Source of the DNA: Xiphias gladius
Lineage: Eukaryota > Chordata > Actinopteri > Istiophoriformes > Xiphiidae
DNA: 64,000 nucleotides
Assembly: GCF_016859285.1 (NCBI RefSeq)
Contig: NC_053415.1
Location: forward strand, 21,975,001 to 22,039,000
Direction: 5' to 3'
Numbering within the stretch: position 1 is the stretch's first letter; the number at the start of each line of letters is the position of its first letter. The notes below the pieces were generated by a model that searched no databases, was not told the origin of the DNA, and saw nothing but the letters and a program-made list of their open reading frames with translations. The translations under genes and the position numbers were made by a program. Below, piece after piece: positions 1 through 12,960 of the stretch.

Positions 1-700
1 GACACCCCACCGGCTGCTGAGATATTTCACTTTGCACAAGGGCGATTCGGAAGACGCCGGCCGCCGGCGAAGGCGAACACTGAGCTACAGCCAACTGGAT
101 TCTCTTTTATGAGCCCCCCCCCTCCCCCCGGAGCCACAATAACAACAACTCCCCCCCCTGCAACAGTGACTTACACAGTGAGGGAGCGGAGAGTGTAAAT
201 GTAAGGCGGTCAGGCGGAGAGCGAACGCTCGACAGCTGACACAGCAGCTCAGAAGTCATGAAGTCATACTCCACTTCAGATGCAAAAATGCACACTATCG
301 CTGGCTGTATTTAAATATCCCACAGTTCCATTTGCATAACATTTAGCTAATACTGTGACATGTTCAAGCTTGTCAACTGCCTCATCCGCACGTCGTTCGC
401 TGCTGCGGAGGCTGTCATCTTAAATCCCGTGGCCTAATTTTTGCAGCACCGAAACTTTTGCAGACGACAGGCAGCAAAATCCAGATTTTCGCCATCTATC
501 TGTACGTTCAGTATTTGTCGCTCATAGTAGTTTGGGCAAGGTATTGTCAAACACACCGATACCAGCGGAGCTTCGGAGCTCGGAGGCTGCAACGGCGTGG
601 TACAGAAGCAGCGCGCTCAGACATATTTTGGCAAAACAGCGACTGCTTGGAACATCCCGATGGAGCTTATGGACAGTGAAGGAGTAAGTTAGTCAGTGTT
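1..700. promoter_or_regulatory. CpG-bearing block resembling a promoter/first-exon region
   Basis: This block is richer in CpG than the AT-rich DNA that follows it; positions 55-75 are almost wholly C/G. On the - strand a TATA-like CATAAAAG motif lies at about 104-113, which would suit a transcript starting near the window edge and running left out of it. On the + strand 440-683 ends in a good donor (GGA|GTAAGT at 684). No long coding frame is present. It may be a bidirectional promoter, but transcript data would be needed to choose a direction. Confidence 0.35.
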
Positions 701-868
701 TGAAGTAAGTTTCTAAAGGACTTTTCAAAACTGTAGGTGGAAGGTGCCTCAGCGGAGGGAGAAATGGAAAGAGAGAAAATAGAAGACATGGTGTATAAAA
801 AAAGAACACAAGGTGTACAAACCACAGAACATAAAGTTACAAGATCAAAACCAGACCAAACCAAACAA
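660..868 (+). CDS. Candidate start exon plus second exon, unrecognised (weak)
   Basis: An ATG at 660 opens eight codons (MELMDSEG) before a donor at 684. An acceptor (CTGTAG) at 736 begins a 132-nt segment, 737-868, that is open for 44 codons in the matching phase and ends in a donor (CAA|GTGAGT). The predicted peptide is hydrophilic and rich in Lys, Glu and Thr; no family is recognised. The intervening 53 nt is shorter than usual for a vertebrate intron, so the pair may be coincidental or the second exon may join another first exon. No downstream exon was found. Confidence 0.15.
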
Positions 869-3800
869 GTGAGTTTTTAGATGCTTTGTAAAAATGTGCA
901 GAGCCTGGGCTTTTTTTTTGGAAACTTTGCAGTCTTTCAAGTCAAGGAGCAACACTTGAGTCATTCTTACAGAGGAAGTTTTCTTTTTTTATTATTATTT
1001 TTTTTTTTATCTCTGTCATCATCATCTAAAACGTAACCGACCTGAATTCTAGCTGACCACAGCCATCATTCCCCAAAAAAGAACAAAACCGCAAACTTTT
1101 TACTTTCAAGCTTCTAATGGACCCTCCTCTGACTTCCTGCCTGTCAGATTTGGACAAAAATATATTTAAACGCACGCGTCGAGATCTTTTAAGGAGGCCT
1201 GGAAAAAGAGAGGGTCTAGAACAGCCTCATAACAGAAAAACATCACTTACGATGCAGATTAAGATAAAGCCAAACACACCTCATACATATTTCAAGTATT
1301 TAACATATGTCTCTCGCAGTTTTGCATAAGCAGTCTGTCTGTCTGTTGGCTTACCCGTTCGCCTTCCTCCCTGCGTGTCAGTCATCTGTTAATCCAGCAG
1401 TTTGCATCTTTGTGCCTGTGAAAGTCTATCCACATGAAGCCCCCGATCCTCAGCGCTCGATCTGGGCTCAGCGTTAGTCTATTGATCGAGATGCTTATCC
1501 GCAGCGTCTTACATAAGCAGACCTGACCGCCATTATCATTATAGATTCCTGCGTACAGGCAGGATTTGTGACAGGAAGGAATTTCTTCTGGATAGGTAAC
1601 ATTATTGTTGTCCTGAAACTAATATTTCATGCATAGATGTGACCAAAATACTGTATTTTAGGCTTAAACTTGCAGGCAAGTGTTAATAAGATGCATAAAC
1701 ACAAATAATTAATATTATTTTCAGCTAAAATTGACTACAGTGCTGACCCAAATAATCAGTTAATAAATTAGCTGATCAACTGAAAATAAATCATAGCTAA
1801 TCCTAATTAATTAATTGTTTAAGCCCTTTATCAAATGAAAATACAGAACATATGGTGGTTACAGTTTCTCAAATATGAATATTGGTTTGCTTTTCCTAAT
1901 TTTATACTATGGCAAAACCCAAACCTTGGGCTTGTTTCTGGGTAATACCGTTGACCCGATGAAGTAACACATCATTTTAAAGGTGCGTTTTCTCTGCTGC
2001 CGAATGTGGTTTCTTGCCAGGAGCGGGTGGCGGAGGTGGTGGTGGTGGTCACCTGCCAGGAGCTTCAGCCACTGTGGCATTTACAAGACAAGAGGTTAGA
2101 ATGCTGCCCCCCCCCGGGCAGTGTTACGTCTTCATCCTCTCATGGTGGACTGAGGGCAGACCGGACGCTACAGTGACTCACCGGCGCAAAGGAGTATTAG
2201 GAGACGGGATGGACGGGGGCTGGATGGTTACCATGTTAACTTCAGTAGAAGAAAGGAAGCAATAGAAATAGAAGAAGAAACAAGAATTAACATTCCCGCT
2301 TGCTTTCCACCACTGGAGACAGCTCTTGGCAAGAAAAGGAATAAAGTTTGATGCTGAACTCGCAACGTTTCCTCAAGACTGGTGAGTAAATATCTGTTAA
2401 TACTAAAGTTGGCTATGTATGGATAGCAAAAACTTACATAAAGTACCTTTCAGCTCTGGAAATTTGACAACGTAGGAATTTGTCAAGATCTTTTTGTACA
2501 ATTTATGAGCAAAACAATGACTCGACGAATCAAAAAATTCCACAATGAAAATAATTCAAGGCGCTGCCTGAGTTTAAAGAGCGACAGCTCATCCAGCTGA
2601 ATCCCTCGACATCTAAGGCGTGTGAGACTCCATTGCAGTGACACAGACGAGGAGAGGGAGGAGAGGCCTGCACAGGGGCAAACAGGTAACAGGAAACTAG
2701 AATCCTGGTGAATCGCCTCTCCATCTCCTGTCAGGAGGAGGACGGACAGAGGAGAGGGGGAGATGTGAGAGCATTGGAGGATCCTAGACGGATTAGCCTA
2801 CTAAATGGCTGAGATGGGACGCAAATTCAGGAGGTGAGGAGGGATGAGGAAGAAAATCAAAGAGGGCTGAGCATGAGGACTGTAAAAACAGAATTAGGGG
2901 AGTAGAACATCACCTGGGTGGGGCAGCTATGGGATCTGAGGATTTCTGCACACACAGTAATGCAGCCTGACAGAAACCCCCCCCCCCGCCAACAACACGT
3001 GCGCTGGAAGGAAGGAGGGACTGAGATTGCACGCTGCATTGATTTTCATCCTTTTCTTTTTTAAAACCGTCCATTGTTGGTGCGACAACGTTATAGGAGC
3101 GCAATGCAAAACTGGTGGAGTACTCTATTAATGCTACTTACCAATAGTAAGGGAATACATGGGGAATTGGCCATTTTAAACTGGGAGTCAGAGATTTTAA
3201 AATCCAAAACAGAGAGAAAAACACACACACACACACGCACGCCACCTGTGGTCAACATTAGACAAAGGAGTGGATCTGCGACACCTTGTTGGATCGGGGT
3301 AAAAACAAACCAACAAACAAAATGAGGACATCCTAATCTGTATAATGACATGAAACATGTTGCTGCATCCTACATGTTTTCCCCTCTCTGGGAGTGGGAA
3401 TGCACGAGGTTGGAAATGATGCCTTCCAGCCTCTGCCGTCCCCGCAAACAGATGCTGAAGAGTTTCTTCAAAGGTAACAATCGACATTTCCATTTTTTTT
3501 CCCTCTCAGATACATTCCCACATTCCCACATGCACGCACGCAAACACACACACACACAAACCCTCCCCCCCGCCGCTGAAATGTGGGTTAATGAGGCACC
3601 ACCCGGGGGCACTGTCAGCAACACCTTCACTACCAGTCTCATCAGAGGGAGGGGAGGCGAGAGAGTGGGTGTGGGCCTCCGAGACACCGAGCTTCGGCAA
3701 CATCAAAGGTGCAAATGTGGAAGAGTGCAGTTAATTAGGCAGAATGACTTTTGTATGTGTATGAACTGCAGGTCCCTGGGGAGATGAATCGACTTGTACA

Positions 3801-5874
3801 GTGGAGACGGTTTACTACAGCAGCTGAGAGCTCGGCTCTGCAGGGATCTGAAACCGGTTATTTTGAGACGCAGAGATAAAAATAAAAATGACTTATTGTT
3901 GGAGCAGTCTTAAAAAACAAATTCTGGCGAGAAGAGGAGCACTGGTTGAAAAAAGAACCCAAAAAAAAATGCATCTTCCTCATCAGACCACAGCATCGGC
4001 ACAGTGAGGGTCCTGATTCAAAGGCTCCAGAAAAAAAAAAAGGTTGAAACCAGCTCAATTCGATTCAATTGTTTACATGACAATTTTAGAGACAGAGAAT
4101 AAAAGGACTGCTGCCATGATAGCTTTCCAGAGTTGTAAAGTCCTGGCTCACTGTATAGATCTCATAGTAAAGCTCACGATTCATGGATGCACGAGTAAGA
4201 ACTGATCTTCCTGGATCATATCTCAGTTTCTCACCTGTACCTGAAACAGCGCCTCCCACAACACAGCCCCGTGTGTTTTTGCCATTTCTTAGTATAGACC
4301 CCTGGAAGGAGAAGCAGAAGGAGCCCCTCTTCAACCCGTTTAAAGCAACAATGTGGAGTTTTTTGACCACTAGTAGCAGAATAGTATACTATAGAATATA
4401 GTATGAGCGTTTAGCTTCTCCCCCCTCCTGCACAAGCTCATTTACTTTAGATTAATGTATGTCTGAGTACATGTCGATCTAAGTATGTTTGTATATACGG
4501 GTGTCTTTCTGCCTAATAAATATTTTATAGAAATGATATGTTTGTTTTTACTGTGCAAAAAAATAAATAAATAAAATAAATAATGTGATGAAGAAGACTG
4601 ATAGTAAGTAAGCTTGGCTGTAAAATTGATGATAAAAAAATCATTTGAAACAGTAAAATAAAAAATAAAATACTGCCTTGGAAAATGCTCTGAGGATGGA
4701 AACGTATTTAATATGTTTGTTAGACCTCAAGTATAACCACGATGAGTTTTGGTGAGTAACACCGTGAATGTAAAACAGAAAATCTGTTCACCAGAAAACT
4801 CCAGAGGGGCATCGGAAACACGGTATCTCCATAACCGTCGTAACCCCGATGTGTAGGAGGAACGCGGCGGTTACGCCGTAGCTTCAGCAGCTACATGCGT
4901 TCAAAAAAGAAAACAGCAAATACTCAAAGACTGAATGGTAACTGTGTGTCAAGTCTCGCAGGACTCCATCGTGAAGTTAAATGCATTACAAAAGGTTCAA
5001 TACTAAAGCCACCTTATAGTGTGGCAGTAAGGAGCAACTACAAGTCAACCTGCTCCGTTGTGTCCCTCTTCTTCTACGGTTCCAGGTCACCGCGGCCTCA
5101 TTCATATTTCATGTGCTGGGAGGTAGAAACGGTTCAAAGGAGTTAGACCGGCCTGGGATGACCTGAGAGCAAACGGCTTGCTCCTTTCACATGAGGTTTT
5201 TCTCCGAGTGGCACAGCAGATCTGCTCGTATTCACAGAGGACAAAAGAGGGAGTCTATTCCGCTGAGAAGTGACAGTTCAAAGGAGCCAGTTCATGCAAA
5301 TGATGACCGGGGCTATCATGTGATATGAGGCCCTGTAATAAAGATAAAGTGCTCTGGAAAGACTGACGCTTTGAAGTGATACGAGGAGCATCTGAGAAAA
5401 TATGGCTCTTTGCGTTTGATCGGGTTCTTATTTTAAATGCAGTGTTCTTCAGGTTTATTGTAGTATTCATTTATCTTATTGGATTTTATTTGTTGTTTGG
5501 TCTTGACTTCCTTTTTCCCACTAGAAGTATTTTGCATTTTTTGCCGCGGTATTTTGATTGAGAATATGCTTACATGTATATATGTATATACATTTTTTTC
5601 TTGCAGTGCAGTGTGCCTGTGTTTAAGCACCACGTATTGATTGTCAGTTCCAAAAGCCTTGTTTATTTATTCCTAGATCAGATTTTTCTTAATTTAAATC
5701 ATAACTTTGTTAATTTTTTAAAGTATTTCATTTAATCAGTGGTCTTGTGCAGCTATTCCTGCAAAACGTACAGTCTAATAACAAACCAAACCAAACAAAA
5801 ACTTCTCTGTAGAAAACCATGTTTAAATTTCTTCTTAGTAGAGATAAAATGATTCATCTACAAAATAGCAACTG
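869..5874. other. Gene-free stretch, mostly unique sequence
   Basis: No coding exon is recognised. Visible content: a degenerate copy of a teleost repeat near 1725-1900; a G-rich triplet run at 2027-2050; short C runs at 2106 and 2978; two short (AC)n tracts near 3222 and 3545; and an AT-rich segment from about 4440 to 4700. Frames in this stretch overlap on both strands and carry no known domain. Confidence 0.5.
1725..1900 (+). repeat. Degenerate dispersed teleost repeat (GATTAATC family)
   Basis: The AATCAGTTAATAAATTAG part followed by CAGTTTCTCAAATATGA resembles a very common teleost repeat whose copies carry inverted AATCAGTTA/GATTAAT runs and a 'TTCTCAAATGTGA' core. Better copies are at 5875-6115 and 53278-53640. 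Confidence 0.35.
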
Positions 5875-6115
5875 GGCACTTATTTTGATTAATCATTTTC
5901 AGTCATTACTTGAAAAGAACCGACATTCCCTAGTTTCACCTTCTCAGTTGTGAGGATTTGCTTTTGTTTGTCTTATATAAAGGTAAACTGAATATATAAC
6001 TGAATATATTTGGGCTTTGTACTGTCGTTCAAACAAAAAAGGGCAAATTTAAGATTTCACCTTCCCCTTTAGGAATAATTATTTATAATTATTATTTATT
6101 AATCAGTAGATTAAA
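5875..6115 (-). repeat. Dispersed teleost repeat, antisense copy
   Basis: Carries the ordered landmarks of the family in reverse: GATTAATCATTTTCAGTCAT, a 'CTCAGTTGTGAGGATTTGCT' core, 'GTCTTATATAAAGGTAAACT' and 'ATATTTGGGCTTTG'. The same landmarks recur in opposite orientation at 20410-20620 and 53278-53640. Confidence 0.65.
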
Positions 6116-6169
6116 AAACTCAGGTTTTGTTTTGACACAGGTATTAAACCACTTCAAATAATACCCAGA

Positions 6170-6248
<79 letters not shown>

Positions 6249-6250
6249 TC
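6170..6250. repeat. (AC)n microsatellite
   Basis: About 80 bp of nearly pure AC. It is the first of three CA/TG tracts packed into 500 bp. Confidence 0.97.
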
Positions 6251-6387
6251 TATCTGTGGTCAATATTAGACGCAATCGAAGTCTGCATGTCATGTCATGT
6301 TTAATTGATGAAGCAGTGAACCATGTAATTACCCAGTGATCACAGAGGAAAACAAGCTTTGATAAAATATAGGAATAATCTCAATAA

Positions 6388-6389
<2 letters not shown>

Positions 6390-6466
<77 letters not shown>
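6390..6466. repeat. (TG)n microsatellite
   Basis: About 76 bp of pure TG, inverted relative to the AC tracts on either side. Confidence 0.97.
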
Positions 6467-6468
<2 letters not shown>

Positions 6469-6617
6469 TCACCCAATCAGCAGAGTGCCTTTCTGTCACG
6501 CCACAGCCAGCCTCTCCTATCGACCGATGGAGGGTTATAGATCTCAATCATCTGGTGGCTGCATCTGTAACAAACTGCTGCACAGTGCTAGCTTTCAAAG
6601 CGACAGGTAGATACAGG

Positions 6618-6620
<3 letters not shown>

Positions 6621-6667
<47 letters not shown>
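6621..6667. repeat. (CA)n microsatellite
   Basis: About 47 bp of pure CA, third member of the local cluster. Confidence 0.97.
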
Positions 6668-6668
<1 letters not shown>

Positions 6669-8226
6669 ATACATACCCTGCCGATACCAGATCAAACTAC
6701 AGTAAATCTCTTTTAACTGGCACCATCCACACTGCAGTACGGTGATTACAATCCCGTGTGACAGCTTAAAGTTCTGATGTTCAAACAGGACGTTTGAAGA
6801 AGAAGTTTATGAAGCTCTAACCGTGTGATGTATCCTTCCCACAATCACCGCTCGTCTGTGCGGCATGATGACTGACCAAACGAGAGTCTCATCCCAGTCG
6901 AAGGAGAGACAGAAGGAGAAATAGATGCTAACATATATGGACATGCTGTGACAATGACTAATCTCTACGTTTGGCTTCGTGTAATGCTGGGAGGAAAGCT
7001 AAATCACTGCTGGCATTTAAGAGACACGGAGAAATAATGAATTAGTGTTTTCGGCATGAAAAAAGCTAACTGGGGCTGAGCGCTGTGATGCTGTTGAAGC
7101 TTTGAAAATGCTCTCAGATCGACAACAGGCCATAGACAGTACATTAAAACTGAGACACACTACAAAATGTCATTCCGTTTTTTTTATTTTTTATTCTCCC
7201 ACTTGTTGCATCAATCATTCATTCATCTTGTTTTATTTTCCTCAGTATAGTTTTTTTGTGAAGTAGACAGAGACTAAAGTTTTTTGTTTTTTTCAGGACT
7301 CTAAAATCCTGTTTTGTTTCCTTTTATATATTTTTAGATATCCTCGGTGTTCGGCAAAATAGAAAACACAGGAGTCTCCTGGGTAATTTAACAATAATAT
7401 AGGTTCATGTTATATCCATCAATCTTAATTCATTCCACTTCATTTCTAAGAAATCGCGGGTTTTCTCTTTTATTTTTCGTGAAAAATACGAAAGACTAAA
7501 TACCCCAATAGATATGAGCATCAGCCCAAGTCGCAACTAACAAGGAGCCAGTCAGAAGCACATATCTGAGCTGGGGCAAATTCAAGATGTGATGGTCTTC
7601 TAACTGGGACAAACCATGGCTTCTTTAGATCCTAAATCCATCCAAAACTGACCCACAATCAGATTCAAACTGTTTAATGTTTTATCAGGTTTCTACAAAG
7701 TGTAATCTTGAGCTTCATCTTGTCACATAATATTACGCTCTGTAACTGGATGTTTTTAAAAGAAATGCAGCTTGGGAGTCGTAGTTGACTTCTCTCCTTC
7801 AGTTTTTATGGACACGGGCTCGTACCCTCGACTTTTTAATCGAATTTAACCATTATATTTTCTAACACAGCTGCTAATCTTTTGCACTGATGACTCAGGC
7901 CGGAGAGTTTCACGTCCATCCGAGACTCTAACTGTCAGTCATTACCACTGTCACGACCCTATTTTGGTGCCTGGAAAACACATCGGCCAAAACAGACAAA
8001 ACGGCTGAAAACTCTCTGGCGCTAATTGCTTCCCAAGGCCAGTGTTTGTTCTGAAACCGGAGTGTAGAGCAAAAACCCACAACACCACCTACTGCGGCAG
8101 ATGCAATGTCGTCATAAAGATGCAATGTGACAGTAGTCAGGTTCAACAAAAGGTCCGTAAGAATCAAAGCATACTCATTTTCTCTGAACTCTTTCAGACT
8201 GTGTGTAACCCACCCACCCATCCACA

Positions 8227-8433
8227 TACACCCCCACACACACACACACAGACACACACACACACACACACATGCCCCCAGGGTGTTTTTCTGTGTCTGT
8301 TGTCATTTCTGCAGGGGATCATAATGACTTCAGCAACAGCAACACCTACATCAACAAAACATCAACAGTCTGCTCACATTCATATCCATATGCTCACACG
8401 CGCACGGACGCACGCACGCACGAGCATGCACGC

Positions 8434-8475
<42 letters not shown>
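8227..8475. repeat. Two CA microsatellites flanking a 160-bp unique spacer
   Basis: CA tracts at about 8227-8272 and 8434-8475; the second is preceded by a degenerate CGCACG/CACGCA run. Confidence 0.9.
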
Positions 8476-8478
<3 letters not shown>

Positions 8479-9964
8479 AGAAGAGTGTCTGACCTCATTC
8501 CTACAATCTGTCTCCTGGGAGAAAAAGGAAGAGGTAGATGATGAGAGGAGATAATGATATCAGGTGAAATGGAGGGAAGCAACGCGTGCAGAGATGAATT
8601 CAGCCGAGGAAGAGAAAGGGAGTCTAAAAGGAATACATGATTAAGGCCTGACTGGACAGAGGAAGAGGAGGAGAGTTTTAGGTGACTGGAGGGGGGGGGT
8701 AAGCAGAGAAAGAGACAGACAGGGTAGATAGAGGTATCATTGCCATCCCAGGAGTGGCATTAATAAACAAAAGGATGCTAATAAGGCAGGAGAGGATTTG
8801 CCGGGCAGCAGATGGCTATGTGAGTCACTCCCTTAACCAGGAATGAAGGGAGACGGGGCGATAAGAGAGGGCGAGGGTGGACAGAGAAAAGAGAAATGGA
8901 GACAGATGATGGAGGCAGAGAGAGAGAGGGAAAAGAGTAAAATCATTCATGTATCCCATGAAAGCACTTCTCCCTCTCCTTAACCAGCCTGCCACTAAAG
9001 AAAAGAATAAACACATTCTGCTGTTTTATTTACCCGCTGGGTAATAGGCAGCTGCTATGTGTGTAACCTCCCCGTCATAAATAAAAGTGGCTAAAAGAGG
9101 AAAATGTTTCACTGATGCCTCGCTGTTCCCAGTAAGTGGAGAGAGCCTTCTCAAAACAAGGGACCTTAGTTAACTCGAGAGTTGACTTGAAAGTTGCAAA
9201 GGAGACTGTCCTCACCAGAAAAATGACAGCGTTGGTTGTTTATTCAAGCAGACCACAACAGCCATGTGCACATCCACAAAATCTCAGTCAGGTAGCTGCT
9301 GTACACAGAAAAAGATCTACGTGAATACAACAGAGAAGCACCCACACACTGGAAGCGCAGCTCTCTTAAGCTTTTCTTTGTGGTGTTCAGACCCAGCACA
9401 GGGATTCAGGCAAAAACCTCAGGCAGGTTTGCAAAACCAAAGACTTGTGTTCGGTTAAACTGTCGCCAATAAAAGCTTAGAGCCCCAGAAAACTGGGTTT
9501 CACGTCGTCTTTATAATATTAAGTATTCACAACTAAAAAGGCGATAAAAAAAACACACAGGTTATCGTTCATTAAGAGTTTAACAACTTCTATCTGATGT
9601 GTTTCAGCAGGAGTGTGTGGGTGTGATTTGATCAGATTTGACTGACAGTGATGCCAATACAAGCACACAACCCCACTGCTGTCATCGTGTTTTGATTCGA
9701 ACAGACTCGGATGAACAGGAACATTTTTATGTAAACACGTGTAATGGTTTTAGCGGGCACCGTTGAACAACGTTGTCTGGGTGACGGGGAGGTGAGATTA
9801 GAGAAAGGTACGACAAACGATGCTTTTTGTCGTCTAGTCAAGAGCGCCTGTTGAACCATGGAGATTCTTGAATTTGGCCACTGCACAGGCCTCACTAGAG
9901 GGTCTTCTGAGAAGAATCAGCTATGGATAGACTTTGGTGCTAGTGTAACCACACCTTAACTAAA

Positions 9965-10190
9965 TCTGTCAAAATTATTATTTTTTACTTTTATCCAATT
10001 ATTGCCTTTTTTTGTGAAATAAGCCTCTTCAATCTTTAACTCAAAAGGGAAAAATCATTCACTGGCTGGAACTGCTCACAAATCCTTGTAAATCTTGTCC
10101 ACGCGAAAACCGCGGACTGTGACTGCAGGTGGACCTTGCATCATTTAAAGGGGTTACAAGCCAAAAAGGTTCGGGAACCACTACCACTTG
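9965..10190 (+). repeat. Dispersed teleost repeat fragment
   Basis: The end 'GGGGTTACAAGCCAAAAAGG' followed by 'TTCGGGAACCACTACCA' matches the 3' end of a familiar interspersed teleost element ('...GTTGGGAACCACTG'). The 5' boundary is uncertain. Confidence 0.5.
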
Positions 10191-10659
10191 TGATCTTGAC
10201 GACCTTGCTGCTTGCAATTAAATATCTTCTTTTCAAAATAAGAGACTCTACCCTTAGAGAATAAGAACCTATTTTTAAATTTGACACCTGACTCCGTCAA
10301 AACAGTTTAAAAAAAAATATACTAAATATGTGGTGGTATTACTGAGAAAATAATTTATGACTCGATGACTCTAGAATAAAAATTACCACAATTCTGGGCC
10401 AACCGTTTTTAAAATTCAGCCACGTGCTCTCATAGCTGCCTCCTTGCTCTGGATCAATGCTGCCCCTTGACCTTGCCGAGGGGGGACTGATTGTTTTCCA
10501 GAGGTCTTTCTTGTCAGCTCATTGTCAGCATTAACAAGGATCCATCAGAGATACATCACGGCCTGGTTATCGCCCGACTGGCACCTAAAGACAAGTACAA
10601 GGATCTGTATCTGCTGAAGACATTCTGGATGTCATCGTATGACTCACACCTTTTCTGGA

Positions 10660-10960
10660 AGAGAGGGAGAGAAAGAAGAGGAGGGAGTGAAATAAAAGAG
10701 GGGAAAGCAGGAGAAGCCCCTCTTCTTTCTCCTCCAGAAGCCAAGGACAAGCTTGTAATTGGCTTAAACTGGGGGGGGGGGGTTTCAGATGACAGCAAAG
10801 ACAGGAGAGCGTCGAGGGAAAAAGGGGGTAGGGAGAGCAGGGGGGAGAGGAAGGGACGAGAGTGATGAAAGGGTAGAAGTGGAGGGCTGTGACGATTCGC
10901 AGCATGGAGGGAGACAGAGACGATGGAGAGTGGCGAGAAGGAGAGGGGATAGGTGGACGC
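10660..10960. repeat. Purine-rich (GA) low-complexity tract
   Basis: A strongly strand-asymmetric run of G and A on the + strand. The simple composition keeps frames open on both strands (10491-10865 +, 10556-11044 -), which explains their length without coding. Confidence 0.8.
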
Positions 10961-12749
10961 TGGGATTGCCGTTGAGGAGGGATGGAGAGCCATTGATCGA
11001 CTGTCACCACAGTTTATAGGGACCTGACCAGCAAGCATCAACACTCGAAGGCTAGATGAACTCTGTCATGAATATGTGTGTTTGTGTGCACGTGTGCAAG
11101 CGTAATGTACTGTAGCTTGCGATTGCGTACATCTTCTCTATATAACCCAAAGTTTCGGTACAGTTAGTAGTAGTGTGCTCGGCTATTTATGGAGCGAGGC
11201 GAAAAAGAGGGTGTCGAGGTCAGGGTGGTGACTGTAGGGGGGGCCGGAGTTTGAATCACAGGCACAATCATAGTCCCAACAATCTGTCACAGCCACAATC
11301 TTTCCCTAAACATTAACCGTACTGTAGTTGCCATGTGCAGATATTGTAGAAGGCAAGAATTGTTCAAATGTTGGCATTGGACATAAAAAAATGTTGTCAG
11401 GGTTTTCTCCTCAGGGTTATCTTTTCTTTTTTCTCTTTTAACAATAGAAGCCAAAGTGTGAAGCAGTACATTCCACTCACTCTGATTTAAATCAGGAACT
11501 GTGATAAAAAAAAAGCAAAAAAACAAACCAAAGAATAAACCTATCAGACCTGTTTTCATTACTTCACAGTTTTTGATACTCAGTGGTACGAACACGTTTG
11601 TGGAAACCAAAAGTATTGAGGGGTTGGGCCTTTTTGAGCAGCATTTATGCACATGTCCATCTCTGACGAGTTTGAGACCCCAAGAAGAAACCTGTCCATC
11701 GCTAAACCCTCCAAAATCTAGCTAGCACAGAGGAGGAAGGAAAAGAAGACCAAAATGATGACGAAGAAAAAACAAAGAACATGAAGAAGAAGATTAAGAA
11801 GAGAGGCTTTCCCTCATATCATTCAAGTGCCACTTGCTCACACACTGTTTGTCTGCTCCGCAGCCATCAAAACACTCTGAGCTCTGAGAATCAGACTTGA
11901 CATCCCACACTGGCCGGCACTTTATATTCTACCCAACACAAAGAGGAGGAGAGGAGACTGACCCAGCATCAGCTGAAATGTTTCTGCAGAGGGACTCCAA
12001 ACAATTGATGCTAGAACAATGAGGTTTTCCGAGTTCCTCATTCTGACCGGAATACTCCAACGGACGAACTGAAGAGCCGTTTAATTAGGCACAAAGGGGA
12101 CAGCCAGCCACACTGGACTGTATCTTTTTATCAATGTCAGATGGAAATTCCTAACTAAAAACCCCAGGAAGCCTTTTGGACGTCCTAACTGTCGGGTACA
12201 GAGATGATTAGCCTCGCGTGAACCTCCCAAGCCCCGAGTCCAAACCTCTCCCCTACCACTACCCAGCATCAATAACGCTATGCAAACCTTCCTGTGTCAA
12301 CTCGATTTATTTCACAATTTCCCGCAGGGTGGAAGAGTGCCTCTCACTCTCTCTCCCTGTCTGCCATCTATCACTCTACAACTCTCCATTTTCTGTCCCC
12401 CGTCTCTTTTCTCCCTGTCCCTCGGCGTGTCCCCTCGTGCCATCTCCTATTTGTCCGTTTTCCCCTCATCTGAAATTTCAGTGCTAACGTGGTGTGTTGT
12501 CTTTCTCCTCCACGTGCTGATCCACAAGGGGCAGACAGGCGCAAACCATTCATAGTTCAAACAAGGGCTGAAACAATCAGTCAAACAATTGAACAGTGGA
12601 TTATTAAGCAGACAAACAAATCATACAAAAATGATGGAGCATTCAAAGCGCCACCAATCAATATTCTTGTGCTAACAATGAATCAAATGACTTTGAAAGG
12701 GGGTCGGTCTTGGTGTGAACCCACAGAGAGTTATAACTAACTCTGGAGC

Positions 12750-12960
12750 ACCACACAGGCACCAGCCACTTTTAGCTCATAGTTTTGGTTTACGACGTAA
12801 CCCGATTTTCATCAGCTGTAGACAGCTGTTTTCAGCAAGACAGCTCTGATAAACCCATTGTACACTACCTGCCCGAAACCACATAGTAAACAGACACTGT
12901 TAGCCGCTTGCTGGCGAACATAGTAACGCACTACACCACCATCTCAGGAGGCGGTGGAGA
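12750..12960 (-). repeat. Dispersed teleost repeat, antisense copy (second family)
   Basis: Reading the - strand gives the landmarks of the copies at 17800-18065 and 42790-43185: a 'TGTACAATGGGTTTATCAGA' segment, then 'AAAACAGCTG' and 'CCAAAACTATGAGCTAAAAG'. Confidence 0.55.

Noticed and set aside
6359..6716. Frames encoding long Cys-Val or His-Thr repeats
   Set aside because: They are translations of (TG)n/(CA)n; the same applies to frames at 14071-14326, 18301-18403, 20273-20400, 21036-21365 and 59721-59960.
10491..11044. 124-, 162- and 141-codon overlapping frames
   Set aside because: Purine-rich low complexity keeps several frames open on both strands; no domain or splice context.
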